Shown here: piece by piece, positions 17,149-26,106 of the stretch
Position numbering within the stretch: position 1 is the stretch's first letter
Layout of the letters: each line of letters opens with the position of its first letter
Assembly: GCA_014378525.1 (NCBI GenBank)
Contig: JACMNL010000099.1
Span: 1-47,042, forward strand
DNA: 47,042 bases
Reading direction: 5' to 3'
From: Bacteriovorax sp.
GTDB taxonomy: Bacteria > Bdellovibrionota > Bacteriovoracia > Bacteriovoracales > Bacteriovoracaceae
Notes under the pieces: model-generated
Database searches by the model: none
Told to the model about the DNA's origin: nothing
What the model saw: only the letters and a program-made list of their open reading frames with translations
Program-made: the position numbers and the translations under genes

Positions 17149-17661
17149 TTATTTTTTTGCTTTAAGTTTTTTGTAAACCAGCCCCACGATTTCACTCTCG
17201 TGTGCTTCCATTAATTTTTCTTCTTTAGCGCTTATCTCATGGTCAAAACCAATCAGGTGTAAAAACCCGTGTACGGCCAGATGAACAATTTCCTGTTCAT
17301 AAGTTATCTCAAACTCTTTTGCCTGCGAAAAGGCTTTTTCTTTGCAAATGAACAGATCGCCTAAATCCATTTGCGGAAGACAATTTCCCCGAGGTTTTTT
17401 GTCAGGACGCAAATTTTCGTAAACCGGGAAAGACAATACATCCGTCACATAATCTTTCTGGCGGTAGTCGCGGTTTAGTTTTCTGATTTTAGCTTTTCCA
17501 CACAGGACCAGGGTCAAGGTAACGTCTTTGACACCTGCGAAATGAGGATTTTTAACGAGATTTTTGCAGATAACTGCTTCAAGGGCAGAAATCACGCGTT
17601 CCATGCCTTTACTAGTGTCTTTTTTTAATCCACTATTTTGATAAAATATCGAAAACTTCAT
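17149..17661 (-). CDS. ybeY: Endoribonuclease/rRNA maturation factor YbeY
   Basis: YbeY is a zinc-dependent RNase needed for 16S rRNA 3' maturation. The 170-residue product contains the diagnostic HGFLHLIGFDH near 123, plus LNRDYRQKDYVTDVLSFP near 71. The ATG at 17661 with AAGGA 7 nt upstream is chosen over an upstream TTG at 17679. It heads the ybeY-prfB-lolC-lolD unit and is divergent from mazG across about 47 bp. Confidence 0.93.
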   Translation of the reverse strand: MKFSIFYQNSGLKKDTSKGMERVISALEAVICKNLVKNPHFAGVKDVTLTLVLCGKAKIRKLNRDYRQKDYVTDVLSFPVYENLRPDKKPRGNCLPQMDLGDLFICKEKAFSQAKEFEITYEQEIVHLAVHGFLHLIGFDHEISAKEEKLMEAHESEIVGLVYKKLKAKK

Positions 17662-17708
17662 GATGAATTCCTTTCTCAAAAGGTAACAAAAATATACAGG
17701 TGCCGCAA

Positions 17709-18524
17709 ATGAATAAAAGCAATTTTGAAAAACTAAAAGATGTCATCGCAGACCTTCGCCATCCGGTTGATGGATGCCCGTGGGATTTAAAACAAACTCA
17801 TAAAAGTTTATTAAAATATCTTCTGGAAGAGTCATACGAATTTGTTGAGGCCGTAAATTTAAATGACCCGAAAAAAATGGAAGAAGAAATTGGTGATGTT
17901 TTGATGCAGGTTCTGCTTCACGCACAACTTGGATCGGAAGAAAAATTATTTGATATCGAATCTGTTTCAGCAAAACTGACAGAAAAACTCATCCGTCGCC
18001 ATCCCCATGTGTTTGAGAAAAAAGACACCTCGATTTCTGCAGACCAGGTTCTCATCAACTGGGAAAAAATCAAGGCAGAAGAAAAACTTCGCGAGAGCGG
18101 AGAAAATGACCATCATAGAATAAAAGCTTCGGTATTAAATGCTCCACCATTAATGGCCGCGACTAAAATCGGTAAAAAAACAAATGATTTAAAATTCGAC
18201 TGGGAAGACTACAATCAGGTCGCTTACAAAGTTGAAGAAGAATGGCAGGAGTTAAAAGAAGAACTGACTCCTCATCGTCCGATCAGTCGTGAAGCTGTGT
18301 TTGAAGAGATGGGAGATTTATTATTTTCAATCGCTCAGCTGGCGCGTCACTTGGATATGGATCCGCATGATGCTCTAGCAGCGGCCAACAAAAAATTCCT
18401 GAGACGTTTTCACGCCATGGAAGATTTAATGCTAAAAGCAGGAAAAGAAATGGAGCGCATGAACCAGGAACAGATGGATGTTTACTGGAACCAGGCCAAG
18501 GTTAATGAAAAAGCTAAAAAGTAA
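17709..18524 (+). CDS. mazG: Nucleoside triphosphate pyrophosphohydrolase MazG
   Basis: MazG cleaves NTPs to NMP and pyrophosphate, cleaning non-canonical nucleotides and modulating stress nucleotides. The 271-residue product has two tandem MazG domains. The first has DGCPWDLKQTHKSL, LLEESYEFVEA and EEIGDVLMQVLLHAQLG; the second has KVEEEWQELKEE and FEEMGDLLFSIAQLARHL. These are the paired metal-binding Glu/Asp motifs. The ATG at 17709 with AGGTG upstream is preferred over the GTG at 17700. Its length equals the E. coli enzyme. Confidence 0.93.
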   Translation: MNKSNFEKLKDVIADLRHPVDGCPWDLKQTHKSLLKYLLEESYEFVEAVNLNDPKKMEEEIGDVLMQVLLHAQLGSEEKLFDIESVSAKLTEKLIRRHPHVFEKKDTSISADQVLINWEKIKAEEKLRESGENDHHRIKASVLNAPPLMAATKIGKKTNDLKFDWEDYNQVAYKVEEEWQELKEELTPHRPISREAVFEEMGDLLFSIAQLARHLDMDPHDALAAANKKFLRRFHAMEDLMLKAGKEMERMNQEQMDVYWNQAKVNEKAKK

Positions 18525-19146
18525 CTGGATTACAAAAGATAAAACGAACAGGCTTTATGAAATTCCTGTTCCCATTCTTGGTCTCACTGGTGGAATTGCC
18601 ACTGGTAAATCCACTGTAGCCCAAATGTTCAGGGATGCAGGTGTGCCGGTCATTGATGCTGATAAATTAGTGAAAAGCATTTATCAGAAAAAAACTTCAT
18701 ATGATTTTGTATTGAAGAATTTTCCTGACGCCATTACCGGCAATGATATTCATTTTAAAAAACTTCGTGAAGTTGCTTTTACTACTGCTGAAAATCAGCT
18801 GATGATTGAAACTTTTATCTACGCACAAATGCCAGAGGCGTTTAAGGAAGCTTACCTTTCTTATCCACAACACGAATTTATCGTTTACGATGTTCCGCTT
18901 TTATTTGAAAAAAATCTGAATCTCAAAGTTGATACTTGTATTTGCACCTACGCGCCGAGAACAGTTCAGCTTGAACGTCTCGTAAAGCGCGACCAGATCA
19001 GTATTGAACTTGCCGGGAAAATATTGTCGAAGCAAATGGATATTGAAGAAAAGAAAAAAAAATCAGACCTTTTCATTGAAAACTTAAATGATCTCGCGGC
19101 CCTTAAAAATAATTTTGATAAATTAATGGCGACACTTGCCGGATGA
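18505..19146 (+). CDS. coaE: Dephospho-CoA kinase
   Basis: CoaE performs the last step of coenzyme A synthesis. The 213-residue product has the P-loop GLTGGIATGKST, then AGVPVIDADKLVKSIY and YDVPLLFEKNL and a KRDQISIE lid segment, all typical. I place the start at the ATG 18505, inside the mazG 3' end with AAGG upstream, rather than at 18478. About 25 extra N-terminal residues precede the P-loop compared with E. coli. Confidence 0.92.
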   Translation: MKKLKSNWITKDKTNRLYEIPVPILGLTGGIATGKSTVAQMFRDAGVPVIDADKLVKSIYQKKTSYDFVLKNFPDAITGNDIHFKKLREVAFTTAENQLMIETFIYAQMPEAFKEAYLSYPQHEFIVYDVPLLFEKNLNLKVDTCICTYAPRTVQLERLVKRDQISIELAGKILSKQMDIEEKKKKSDLFIENLNDLAALKNNFDKLMATLAG

Positions 19147-20303
19147 AAGATCTTACTCTGGCAGATTTTTTTGCCAACTATCCTCACATTACTTTAGCTT
19201 CCCCAGATGACAATAATGACATTCTGGATTTTTATCATAGACAGTCATTGAGCTCTGCTGAGTCCGAAATTATTTACGCCCGCGGAAATGATTTCTTTTC
19301 TTTTTTAAAAGAAAGAAGTGATTCATTTCTGGTGATTATTATGAGAGATGATAAAAATGTCATGCAGGGAATGGGAGTTTTATCTTTCAGACCAGGGCAT
19401 ATCGATGGCAAGGCCGTCACTGTTGGATATCTCGGTGATCTTAGAATTAAGATGAACAGAAACATGGTTCGTGAATGGCGCTTGATGTATGCCAATCTTA
19501 TGAGACTATCGCCGCAAATGAAAGAAATGCATCACTGTGTTCATTATCAGACTGTCTTGATTGATGAAAATACGATGTCGAAAAATAATCTGGCAGCGAC
19601 CAAGATTCCCAATCTTCACTATCATCGCCTGACCAGTTACAGGATGGTGAACATCATAGGGCATGTTAAAAAAAATAAGTATGTTTTTCATTTCAGGTTT
19701 GCAACTTCATTTGATAAAAATCTTATTGCAGACTTTTTATCTTCTGCCGTGAAAAAAAGTCTCTTTGCTCACGACTGGACACTGGAGTTTGAGCGCAGAC
19801 TAAAGACATGGAATAATTTTGATATTACAAATTACCTGCTATGCTTTGATCAGAGAGGAAATCTCCTTGCTGTGACTTCATTATGGAGCCCTGTTGAAAC
19901 CAAACAGATTCATTTAACAAAAATTCCTTCAACACTAAAATATCTTCACAAGATTCTTCAGGTAGTCCCTTTTGTTGAAGTAAAAAAACTTCCAAGGCCC
20001 AATGCTCCACTTGATATTCTTTATGTAAATCAGATTGTGTTTGAAGATAATCTCATTGATTCCGAGAAAAAGATGATAACAAATGAGATCATGCATTTTT
20101 CTTTCAAAAAGAATTTCCATGTGCTCGCTTATGCTGACTTTGAAAATGAAAATTATCTGGATGGAACAAAGAAGTTATTTATGCAAAAAATGCAGATGGC
20201 GCTTTTTTCGGTCCACTACAAAGATGATGATAATAATATTGCTACACCAATCCTCTGGTCATTTAACGATGCCGCCCCGACTTTTGATATGTCGCTGGTT
20301 TAA
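19143..20303 (+). CDS. GNAT-like protein of unknown substrate, probable double acetyltransferase fold
   Basis: The 386-residue product starts on an ATGA overlap with coaE and is co-translated. The first half resembles a GNAT fold (SFLVIIMRDDKNVMQGMGVLSF, then VGYLGDLRIKMNRNMVREW, a beta4/pyrophosphate-loop-like pattern). The second half (from about 180) repeats a similar strand-helix order with FRFATSFDKNLIADFL and YLLCFDQRGNLLAVTSLW. I recognise no specific family. Linkage to CoaE fits a CoA-using enzyme. Its stop overlaps that of the convergent desaturase gene. Confidence 0.5.
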   Translation: MKDLTLADFFANYPHITLASPDDNNDILDFYHRQSLSSAESEIIYARGNDFFSFLKERSDSFLVIIMRDDKNVMQGMGVLSFRPGHIDGKAVTVGYLGDLRIKMNRNMVREWRLMYANLMRLSPQMKEMHHCVHYQTVLIDENTMSKNNLAATKIPNLHYHRLTSYRMVNIIGHVKKNKYVFHFRFATSFDKNLIADFLSSAVKKSLFAHDWTLEFERRLKTWNNFDITNYLLCFDQRGNLLAVTSLWSPVETKQIHLTKIPSTLKYLHKILQVVPFVEVKKLPRPNAPLDILYVNQIVFEDNLIDSEKKMITNEIMHFSFKKNFHVLAYADFENENYLDGTKKLFMQKMQMALFSVHYKDDDNNIATPILWSFNDAAPTFDMSLV

Positions 20304-21196
20304 TTCCGGTGAGCGTTTTTGAGATCTGAAACCCAACCTGCTTTTTCACAAGCTTTGAGTATCCAGTAATGCGGATCGAGTTCTAAAAATGTCTGGGCAT
20401 TATTAGCACTGTTCTGGGCGCCGTGATGATTGTTATGCCAGGCCTCTCCAAGAATGAATGGAAACAACAATGGATTGTTGGTGCTTTTATCACTGGTTTT
20501 ATTTCTTCTATAACCGATTCCATAATGACAGCCCCAGGAATTGATCAGGAAGACAGCATTGTGTAAAAGCATAACTCTGAAAAATCCGCCCCAGAACATT
20601 CCTCTTAAAAAGTTTTCACCTGATAAAGATCCCAGCATCCAGGATTCAATAAAACCAGGTAGGATCAATCCGAAAATCCCTATGCTCATATGAAAGCGGT
20701 GCCATGAAACGAGTCTGTTGTTTTGATAGCAGTCTTGAGTGTATTTTTTTATGGTCTCTAAAGTATCGAGACTAAAAATCCAGTAAACGTGAGCGTGCCA
20801 GAAACCTTTCCAGAATCCCAGTATCTCTCCGTTTTTTATCCATGGTGAATGCGGGTCTTCATCTTTATCACTGAAGTGATGATGCTTACGATGTACGGCC
20901 GCCCAGCATATCGCCGGAGTCTGAAATGCTATCGCAGACGATAAAAATAATAAAAATTCAAAAAATGGTGTGGCCTTAAAAGAGCGGTGGGAAAAATATC
21001 TGTGATTTGCCACAGAAATTCCAAAAAGAGCAATTTGGTAAAAAATGATAAAGATGAAAAAATCCTGCCAGACAAATTTATACTTCAGGACAAAAAAACC
21101 AAGGACGAAGCAAAGAATGAATGGAAGTAAAATGGCAAAAAAGAACCGCGGCTTGATTCCCAAGATTTTATCTTTTTGGTTATTGGTAAGTTCCAT
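20300..21196 (-). CDS. Acyl-CoA desaturase (delta-9 stearoyl-CoA type)
   Basis: An oxygen-dependent membrane di-iron enzyme that puts a double bond in acyl chains. The 298-residue product has about four TM helices and all three His boxes of the stearoyl-CoA desaturase family: HRYFSHR near 65, HRKHHHFSD near 103 and EAWHNNHHGA near 252. It lacks a fused cytochrome b5, so it needs an outside electron donor. No Shine-Dalgarno is seen; a TAAAAT box lies 9 nt before the ATG. It follows the two paralogous desaturases on the same strand after 21 bp. Confidence 0.88.
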   Translation of the reverse strand: MELTNNQKDKILGIKPRFFFAILLPFILCFVLGFFVLKYKFVWQDFFIFIIFYQIALFGISVANHRYFSHRSFKATPFFEFLLFLSSAIAFQTPAICWAAVHRKHHHFSDKDEDPHSPWIKNGEILGFWKGFWHAHVYWIFSLDTLETIKKYTQDCYQNNRLVSWHRFHMSIGIFGLILPGFIESWMLGSLSGENFLRGMFWGGFFRVMLLHNAVFLINSWGCHYGIGYRRNKTSDKSTNNPLLFPFILGEAWHNNHHGAQNSANNAQTFLELDPHYWILKACEKAGWVSDLKNAHRN

Positions 21197-21217
21197 AGTC
21201 AGAAAATTTTAACATAT

Positions 21218-22015
21218 TTATTTGAATATGAAAGAGGATTGATTTGACCCTTTTTGAGGATTGTAGTGTCCCGGACTTATGTGATGATTTTTGTGATAAT
21301 AAACGCCATCACCAAAATAATTGACTAATTTATAATAGAGATTTGAGTCGAGATTCAATATCTTCACTTTGCCATCTTCCTGAGTCTCATGAGTGATGAA
21401 ATTGATATGAGCGAAAACGAACATGTGAAAAACATACGATGGGATAAAAAATGTAACGAAAAAAGTCGGTCCAAGCAATAAGAACCAAAATGCCAGACGC
21501 ATTGGTACACCGATAAAATGCAGAAAAACAGTCAGGCCAAAAAGCATGCGGTTTATTTTTGTATCGCCATGAAACTGAAGATACTTCGCCAGCACGGGAC
21601 CTGTCCCGCCAAAATTATTGGCAAAGAAAAATGGAATGAAACTTTTTAAATGAGGGTTGTGTGGATCCAGATCGGTATCCGCATGGGCGTGGTGCATAGT
21701 ATGGTTTAACTCAAAAGGGGCAAGTCCCAATAAAATATAAACTCCTACTATTTCTCCGGCAATAAAATTAAGAACTGGCGGACGAAGGTTGCGATGAACG
21801 CAATTGTGCATAAGTGCCGGGGCCTTTACACCTATAATCAGTCCTAGTGGCAACAGGATAAGACTCCAGACTGTCATCTCTACTTTAAACGGGTGTGTGA
21901 TGGTCGTAAGGTGCAACTGAAGCGCCAGAATAAAAGAGAAAACAATTATCTGTACACTAAAATATTTTAATAAATAGAAGCGGTCTTTCCTGAATTTTGA
22001 CCAGCTTGTTTTCAT
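21218..22015 (-). CDS. Membrane fatty acid desaturase family protein, tandem copy 2
   Basis: 265 residues, hydrophobic, with three His clusters: LMHNCVHRN near 70, NHTMHHAHADTDLDPHNP near 103 and HKNHHISPGHYNP near 241. This is the membrane fatty-acid desaturase/hydroxylase superfamily. It shares a near-identical framework with the next gene (MHNCVH, NHTxHHAHxDxxxDPHNP, LNxDSNLYY, YxHKNHH), so the two are tandem paralogs. The ATG overlaps the upstream stop by 4 bases. The substrate may be a free or membrane lipid chain, or an isoprenoid; desaturase, hydroxylase and acetylenase cannot be told apart by eye. Confidence 0.78.
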   Translation of the reverse strand: MKTSWSKFRKDRFYLLKYFSVQIIVFSFILALQLHLTTITHPFKVEMTVWSLILLPLGLIIGVKAPALMHNCVHRNLRPPVLNFIAGEIVGVYILLGLAPFELNHTMHHAHADTDLDPHNPHLKSFIPFFFANNFGGTGPVLAKYLQFHGDTKINRMLFGLTVFLHFIGVPMRLAFWFLLLGPTFFVTFFIPSYVFHMFVFAHINFITHETQEDGKVKILNLDSNLYYKLVNYFGDGVYYHKNHHISPGHYNPQKGSNQSSFIFK

Positions 22016-22836
22016 AAAAGTTCACCATTCATACGATAATGAGAAGAAGATTTTTTAACTGATCTTGAAAGATATAGATATTTCGGATTAAAACTTTTCG
22101 GATTGGCATGGTGATTTTTATGAAAATAAATTCCGCTTCCGACGAAGTTGATAAAGTTATAATAAAGGTTGGAGTCGATATTTAAGATTTGAGTGTCACC
22201 ATTTTGATCAACAGCATGAGTGACGTAGTTAACATGTGAAAAGACAAAAACATAAAAAAAGAATGCCGGGATAAAAAATGCCACAAACACATTAGGTCCT
22301 AAAATAAGAAACCAAAGGGCCAGTCTTAAAAAGATTCCTAAAAAATGCATCATAATACTGGATTTGAATAAAAAAACGGTTTTCGTACTCTTTCCGTGAA
22401 ATTGATAATACTTACTTTCAATAATTTCAACGCCACTTAAAAGACTCGTAAAAAAGAATCTTAAAAAAGATTTATCTGCAGGATTATGCGGGTCCATGTG
22501 AGAGTCGGAATGTGCATGATGAAGTGTATGATTAATGCTGATAATTCCCATGCCCATCAAAACAAAAAAGCATGTAAGCTCTCCGATAATAAAATTGAGT
22601 TTTTTTAACTTTAAATTTCCATGCACACAGTTATGCATAAGTGTAGGAACCTGAATGCCGAATAAAAGAGCGACAGGTAAATAAAGAAGATAAGTGTTAT
22701 TCAAATGAAGTGAAAATTGAAAATCCATAAAATGTTTTAGAATTAAAAAAGCCAGACTGAGTATAAGAATATGGGCCGCGAAATATCCCGGAAGGAACTT
22801 TGCCTCTGTTCTAAATTTTACCCAAAAAAGTTTCAT
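22012..22836 (-). CDS. Membrane fatty acid desaturase family protein, tandem copy 1
   Basis: 274 residues with TM segments near 15-60, 90-110 and 160-210, and His clusters LMHNCVHGN, NHTLHHAHSDSHMDPHNP and HKNHHANPKSFNP. It is a paralog of the downstream gene and co-translated with it (ATGA overlap). There is no Shine-Dalgarno. A TAGAAT hexamer (22848-22843) ends 6 nt before the ATG, consistent with a leaderless message. Reaction and substrate are unknown beyond the superfamily (O2-dependent, di-iron). Confidence 0.78.
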   Translation of the reverse strand: MKLFWVKFRTEAKFLPGYFAAHILILSLAFLILKHFMDFQFSLHLNNTYLLYLPVALLFGIQVPTLMHNCVHGNLKLKKLNFIIGELTCFFVLMGMGIISINHTLHHAHSDSHMDPHNPADKSFLRFFFTSLLSGVEIIESKYYQFHGKSTKTVFLFKSSIMMHFLGIFLRLALWFLILGPNVFVAFFIPAFFFYVFVFSHVNYVTHAVDQNGDTQILNIDSNLYYNFINFVGSGIYFHKNHHANPKSFNPKYLYLSRSVKKSSSHYRMNGELL

Positions 22837-22842
22837 AACCTA

Positions 22843-22848
22843 ATTCTA
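22843..22848 (-). promoter_or_regulatory. Candidate -10 box for a leaderless desaturase mRNA
   Basis: TAGAAT ends 6 nt before the ATG at 22836. The -35 region is poor and no Shine-Dalgarno is present, so this single box is weak on its own. Confidence 0.35.
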
Positions 22849-22936
22849 TGACTTATAAGGGGCGCAGAGTGAAACTGTGAAATTTATTCTAATGAAGTGT
22901 TTAAGCTTAATACGGCCCTATGATATGATTAGGAAT

Positions 22937-24100
22937 ATGATCTATTTTTTTCTATTCTTTTTAAGCGTTTGGGTGATGTTTCTGGTCATTGCCTACCGTG
23001 CCCAGCTCTATCTTAGAAGCCTTGATGACTTCAGTACTGGCCAGTCGGGCCATATGGTAAGTATCGTAACAGCAGTGAGAAATGCCGAAAAAGATATTGA
23101 GGCAACCTTAACAAAACTCCTGAAGGTCTGTCCCGTGAATTGTGAAATCATCGCAGTTAACGACCGCTCGACTGATAAAACAGAAGAAATACTTCTAAAA
23201 ATGCAGACGGTTTTTCCATTGTTAAAAGTCATTCACATAAAAGATCTGCCAATCGGATGGCTTGGAAAAGTACACGCTCTTCATCAGGGATCAAAGCATG
23301 CGAATGGCGACTTCATGCTCTTTATGGATGTCGATGTAGAAGTAAATCAAAATTCAATCAACTCAGCTCTGCGCGCCTGCGATGTTTTTGAGCTGGACCA
23401 TTTAGGTGTTTTGCCAGATTTTCATCAGGGCGATTATTTACTCAATGTCATGACGGCAACGACAATTCTATTATTCACTTTATCAGCAAGACCCTGGCAT
23501 GGAATTAAAAAAAGACCTGTAGAAAGCACCAAAGGTGTTGGTGCATTTAATCTTGTTAAAAAATCTGCCTTCGATGGGACAGAAGGTTTTGAATGGCTGA
23601 AGATGGATGTGGCCGATGATGTGGCACTTGCACAGCTCATTGCTAAAAACCGCGGCAGATCTTTATTAATGAAAGCAGGAAAAAACGGGCCGGCCTTACA
23701 TTGGTATGAAAGTTTTAAAGATCTGGTGAATGGGCTGGAAAAAAATATCGTCGGTGGTTTTACAAACTATAAATTATCTCTGGTGTTCTTCATGTCTTTT
23801 TTCTCAATCAGTACGTTAGTTATCCCCATAGCGGCCCTGAGTTTTTATAAAACTCCTTCAATTTTTTATATGGGTGTTGAATATATAGTTTTTACTTTGA
23901 TATTTGCTTTGATGGTAAAAAAATTTATGAAACATTCATTCATGGCGATAGCTTCAATTCCCCTTGGAGTTACATTGATGGGAATTATTCTTTTACGTTC
24001 TTCTTATATCTGCTTTAAAAATGGCGGGATCAGATGGAGTGGTACTTTCTATCCTCTAAAAGATTTAAAAGAAGGAACCCGGGTTAAGCTGGGACTTTAA
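22937..24100 (+). CDS. Family 2 membrane glycosyltransferase (CrtQ/HpnB-like)
   Basis: The frame is open from a GTG at 22877, but the ATG at 22937 starts directly with a TM helix (MIYFFLFFLSVWVMFLVIAY) and has a TATGAT box 7 nt upstream, so I prefer it with moderate certainty. The 387-residue product has the GT2 core: VSIVTAVRNAEKDIE, IIAVNDRSTDKTEEIL, GWLGKVHALHQGSKHA, then FMLFMDVDVEV with the DxD metal site. Three C-terminal TM helices follow. GWLGKVHAL resembles glycosyltransferases acting on hopanoids and carotenoids (HpnB, CrtQ), so a lipid acceptor is likely. Confidence 0.75.
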   Translation: MIYFFLFFLSVWVMFLVIAYRAQLYLRSLDDFSTGQSGHMVSIVTAVRNAEKDIEATLTKLLKVCPVNCEIIAVNDRSTDKTEEILLKMQTVFPLLKVIHIKDLPIGWLGKVHALHQGSKHANGDFMLFMDVDVEVNQNSINSALRACDVFELDHLGVLPDFHQGDYLLNVMTATTILLFTLSARPWHGIKKRPVESTKGVGAFNLVKKSAFDGTEGFEWLKMDVADDVALAQLIAKNRGRSLLMKAGKNGPALHWYESFKDLVNGLEKNIVGGFTNYKLSLVFFMSFFSISTLVIPIAALSFYKTPSIFYMGVEYIVFTLIFALMVKKFMKHSFMAIASIPLGVTLMGIILLRSSYICFKNGGIRWSGTFYPLKDLKEGTRVKLGL

Positions 24101-24157
24101 TTTAGATTGAAGAGCAATCATTTTCGTCATACCATAAATTAAATTAATGAGGTTTTT

Positions 24158-24775
24158 ATGCTGACGAAAGTTTTACTGGTATGCTGGCCGGTTTTAGTAA
24201 GTGTGCTGGCTTATTTTTACAAAAATAAACAGAACGGCCCCAAGGCCATGACTGGCGGCCCAATTTCTGCCCCTAAAGCTTTCTGGCTCGCCTACACAGT
24301 CTCAACCTGGTTTTTTCTTCCGCTCATTTTTGTTATTCATCCGGAAGTCGTCACTCCCCTGAAAATTATCATCGCATTTCATCTTTTAAGCTGGTGGGTA
24401 CGCGGGCCGCTGGAACTGGTAATGATTTACAAATGGTTTAACTGGTCACCAAGATACGGTATATCCCACGATGCATTTCACCTGTTAGGATTGATCATAC
24501 TTTATTTTATCAATCGCCATGGATTTCAAAACCTAACCGCCATCAATAATATCGTTGTGGCCTTTATCTGTATCACTATCTTTGCGACAGTGGCGGAAAT
24601 TACTTTTGCTTATTTATTTTTAAAGGCCAGATCGGAAATTGAAGAGAAAGATAATATCTATTTTGCTTCTGATGACCCGAAATGGATTTTCATCAACAGA
24701 GTCACTCTGGTAGTTGTGTGCGCAGTGATGTCCCACCTGATCATACAAAGTATTTATGCTTATTTAGTTTTGTGA
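24158..24775 (+). CDS. Unrecognised polytopic membrane protein
   Basis: 205 residues with about five to six TM helices (near 3-20, 42-60, 68-85, 100-118, 125-150, 180-200). Charged or aromatic loops include WWVRGPLELVMIYKWFNWSPRYG and ISHDAFH. GAGG lies before the ATG at 24158. I do not recognise the family. It follows the GT2 gene on the same strand after 57 bp and its 3' end overlaps the convergent PAP2 gene by 16 bp. A role in lipid handling is only guessed from the neighbours. Confidence 0.55.
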   Translation: MLTKVLLVCWPVLVSVLAYFYKNKQNGPKAMTGGPISAPKAFWLAYTVSTWFFLPLIFVIHPEVVTPLKIIIAFHLLSWWVRGPLELVMIYKWFNWSPRYGISHDAFHLLGLIILYFINRHGFQNLTAINNIVVAFICITIFATVAEITFAYLFLKARSEIEEKDNIYFASDDPKWIFINRVTLVVVCAVMSHLIIQSIYAYLVL

Positions 24776-25395
24776 ATTCTTAGATAAACTGTTTTATAAA
24801 GAATCAGAGCAAGAATAAAACCTGTCAAAATATCAAACAGGTGATGCTGGTGAACAAAGACCACCGAAGCTGATATCATGACCAGCCATACCCACATGAA
24901 AGCATGAAACATTTTATTGGTCGTCTGCTCGATCATCGCCAGGATCGCCAGAGTTGAATAAGTCACGTGCAGACTCGGAAACAGATTATGTGGGTGATCA
25001 ATTGCGAACATAAAATCAAAATACTGTTCATAACCCGGCACTGTTTCCCTGATAAATCCCAGCTGTCCCGGTAAAAAATAAAAAACAAATCCAGCAATAA
25101 CTGCAGCCACAATTAAGGCCATACAGAATCCTTTTACTGAAGAAACTTCCTTTAAAACGAAAGCTGCGACAACCAGTAACAGGTTCAGAGAAATATACGG
25201 ATAGATCATCCATGGAATCAACGGAATTTTTAATTCCCATTGCGTGAACATCGAGTAGTGAACAGGATTAAGTGCGGCCTGCTGATTACACCAGCCATAA
25301 ATAACGGCGAAAGCAATTGTAGAAAGAGTGACATAAAGACAGATGACCTTGAATCTTTCCATGTCTGGGATCGTTGCAATTTTATCCTTACTCAT
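24760..25395 (-). CDS. PAP2-superfamily membrane phosphatase/phosphotransferase, AUR1-like
   Basis: 211 residues, about six TM helices. The second and third PAP2 motifs are clear: LFPSLHVTYSTL near 138 (SxxH-type) and VHQHHLFDILTGF near 180 (HxxxD-type). The first (KxxxxxxRP) is not evident. The pattern matches the inositolphosphotransferase-like PAP2 branch that includes AUR1/IPC synthases, which move phospho-headgroups between lipids. The ATG at 25395 is chosen over a TTG at 25401 because AAGGA lies 10 nt upstream. It overlaps the upstream DUF4105 gene by 8 bases. Confidence 0.7.
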   Translation of the reverse strand: MSKDKIATIPDMERFKVICLYVTLSTIAFAVIYGWCNQQAALNPVHYSMFTQWELKIPLIPWMIYPYISLNLLLVVAAFVLKEVSSVKGFCMALIVAAVIAGFVFYFLPGQLGFIRETVPGYEQYFDFMFAIDHPHNLFPSLHVTYSTLAILAMIEQTTNKMFHAFMWVWLVMISASVVFVHQHHLFDILTGFILALILYKTVYLRIHKTK

Positions 25396-26056
25396 AATCA
25401 ATCAATCCTTCTTTAGCATAAAGTCCTGGAACATACTTCGGCCAGTAACCATATATTCCCAGCTTCGGCAGCATACCCGATTCATGAAGTAATTTTGTCA
25501 TGAGTGAGACGCAGTTGTTATAGAAAAAAGAATAACCACCCGGGGTTTCAGGATGTTCTATCCAGACTCTTAAAGTATTTAATAATTTTAAATTTTGTTC
25601 TTTTGTTGAATGGATTGGATGAAAAAAAATTGTTCTCCCTTCTCCAACTTCATATTCTTTTTTGTACTGGGCCACCGTTCCGATTTTCGGCATGACAATG
25701 TAACCACCTGTTGAAGCCTTCATATTGTCGACAGGAAAATCATTGAAGTCAGCCAGAAAACTCAACACCAGGTCCTGATCAGGATCTGAATTTGAGCCGG
25801 CAAAACGAAGCATCATGTGTCCCCAGATACTATAGTATTTTTTTCCGGGAGCAACTTCGACAAGTTCAAGATGATCAAAAATAAAATCTGGTTTTAAAAT
25901 AACTTCCTGATGTAGTTTATTGAAATATAAATCCTGCTGATGCTGGGCCTTCCAGGCGAAATATTCCTTTGAAGTCCTGTCTTGAGTCGGGCCCTTAACG
26001 GCCATAATCACAATCAGGGCGATAAATCCGAGAATTCCATACTTAACAAATTTCAT
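25388..26056 (-). CDS. DUF4105-family envelope protein
   Basis: 222 residues with one N-terminal TM or uncleaved signal (YGILGFIALIVIMAV), then a periplasmic domain. The segments YSIWGHMMLRFAGSN near 75 and YSFFYNNCVSLMTKLLHES near 172 match DUF4105, whose conserved His and Cys suggest a papain/NlpC-like hydrolase (found in the N-terminal part of some lacto-N-biosidase-associated proteins). It is co-translated with the PAP2 gene, implying a joint lipid or envelope role. The role is unproven. Confidence 0.65.
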   Translation of the reverse strand: MKFVKYGILGFIALIVIMAVKGPTQDRTSKEYFAWKAQHQQDLYFNKLHQEVILKPDFIFDHLELVEVAPGKKYYSIWGHMMLRFAGSNSDPDQDLVLSFLADFNDFPVDNMKASTGGYIVMPKIGTVAQYKKEYEVGEGRTIFFHPIHSTKEQNLKLLNTLRVWIEHPETPGGYSFFYNNCVSLMTKLLHESGMLPKLGIYGYWPKYVPGLYAKEGLIDYE

Positions 26057-26106
26057 AATGCCTTTATCTTACAGGGAAAATGCATAAATAGACAACTTTT
26101 CCTCTG

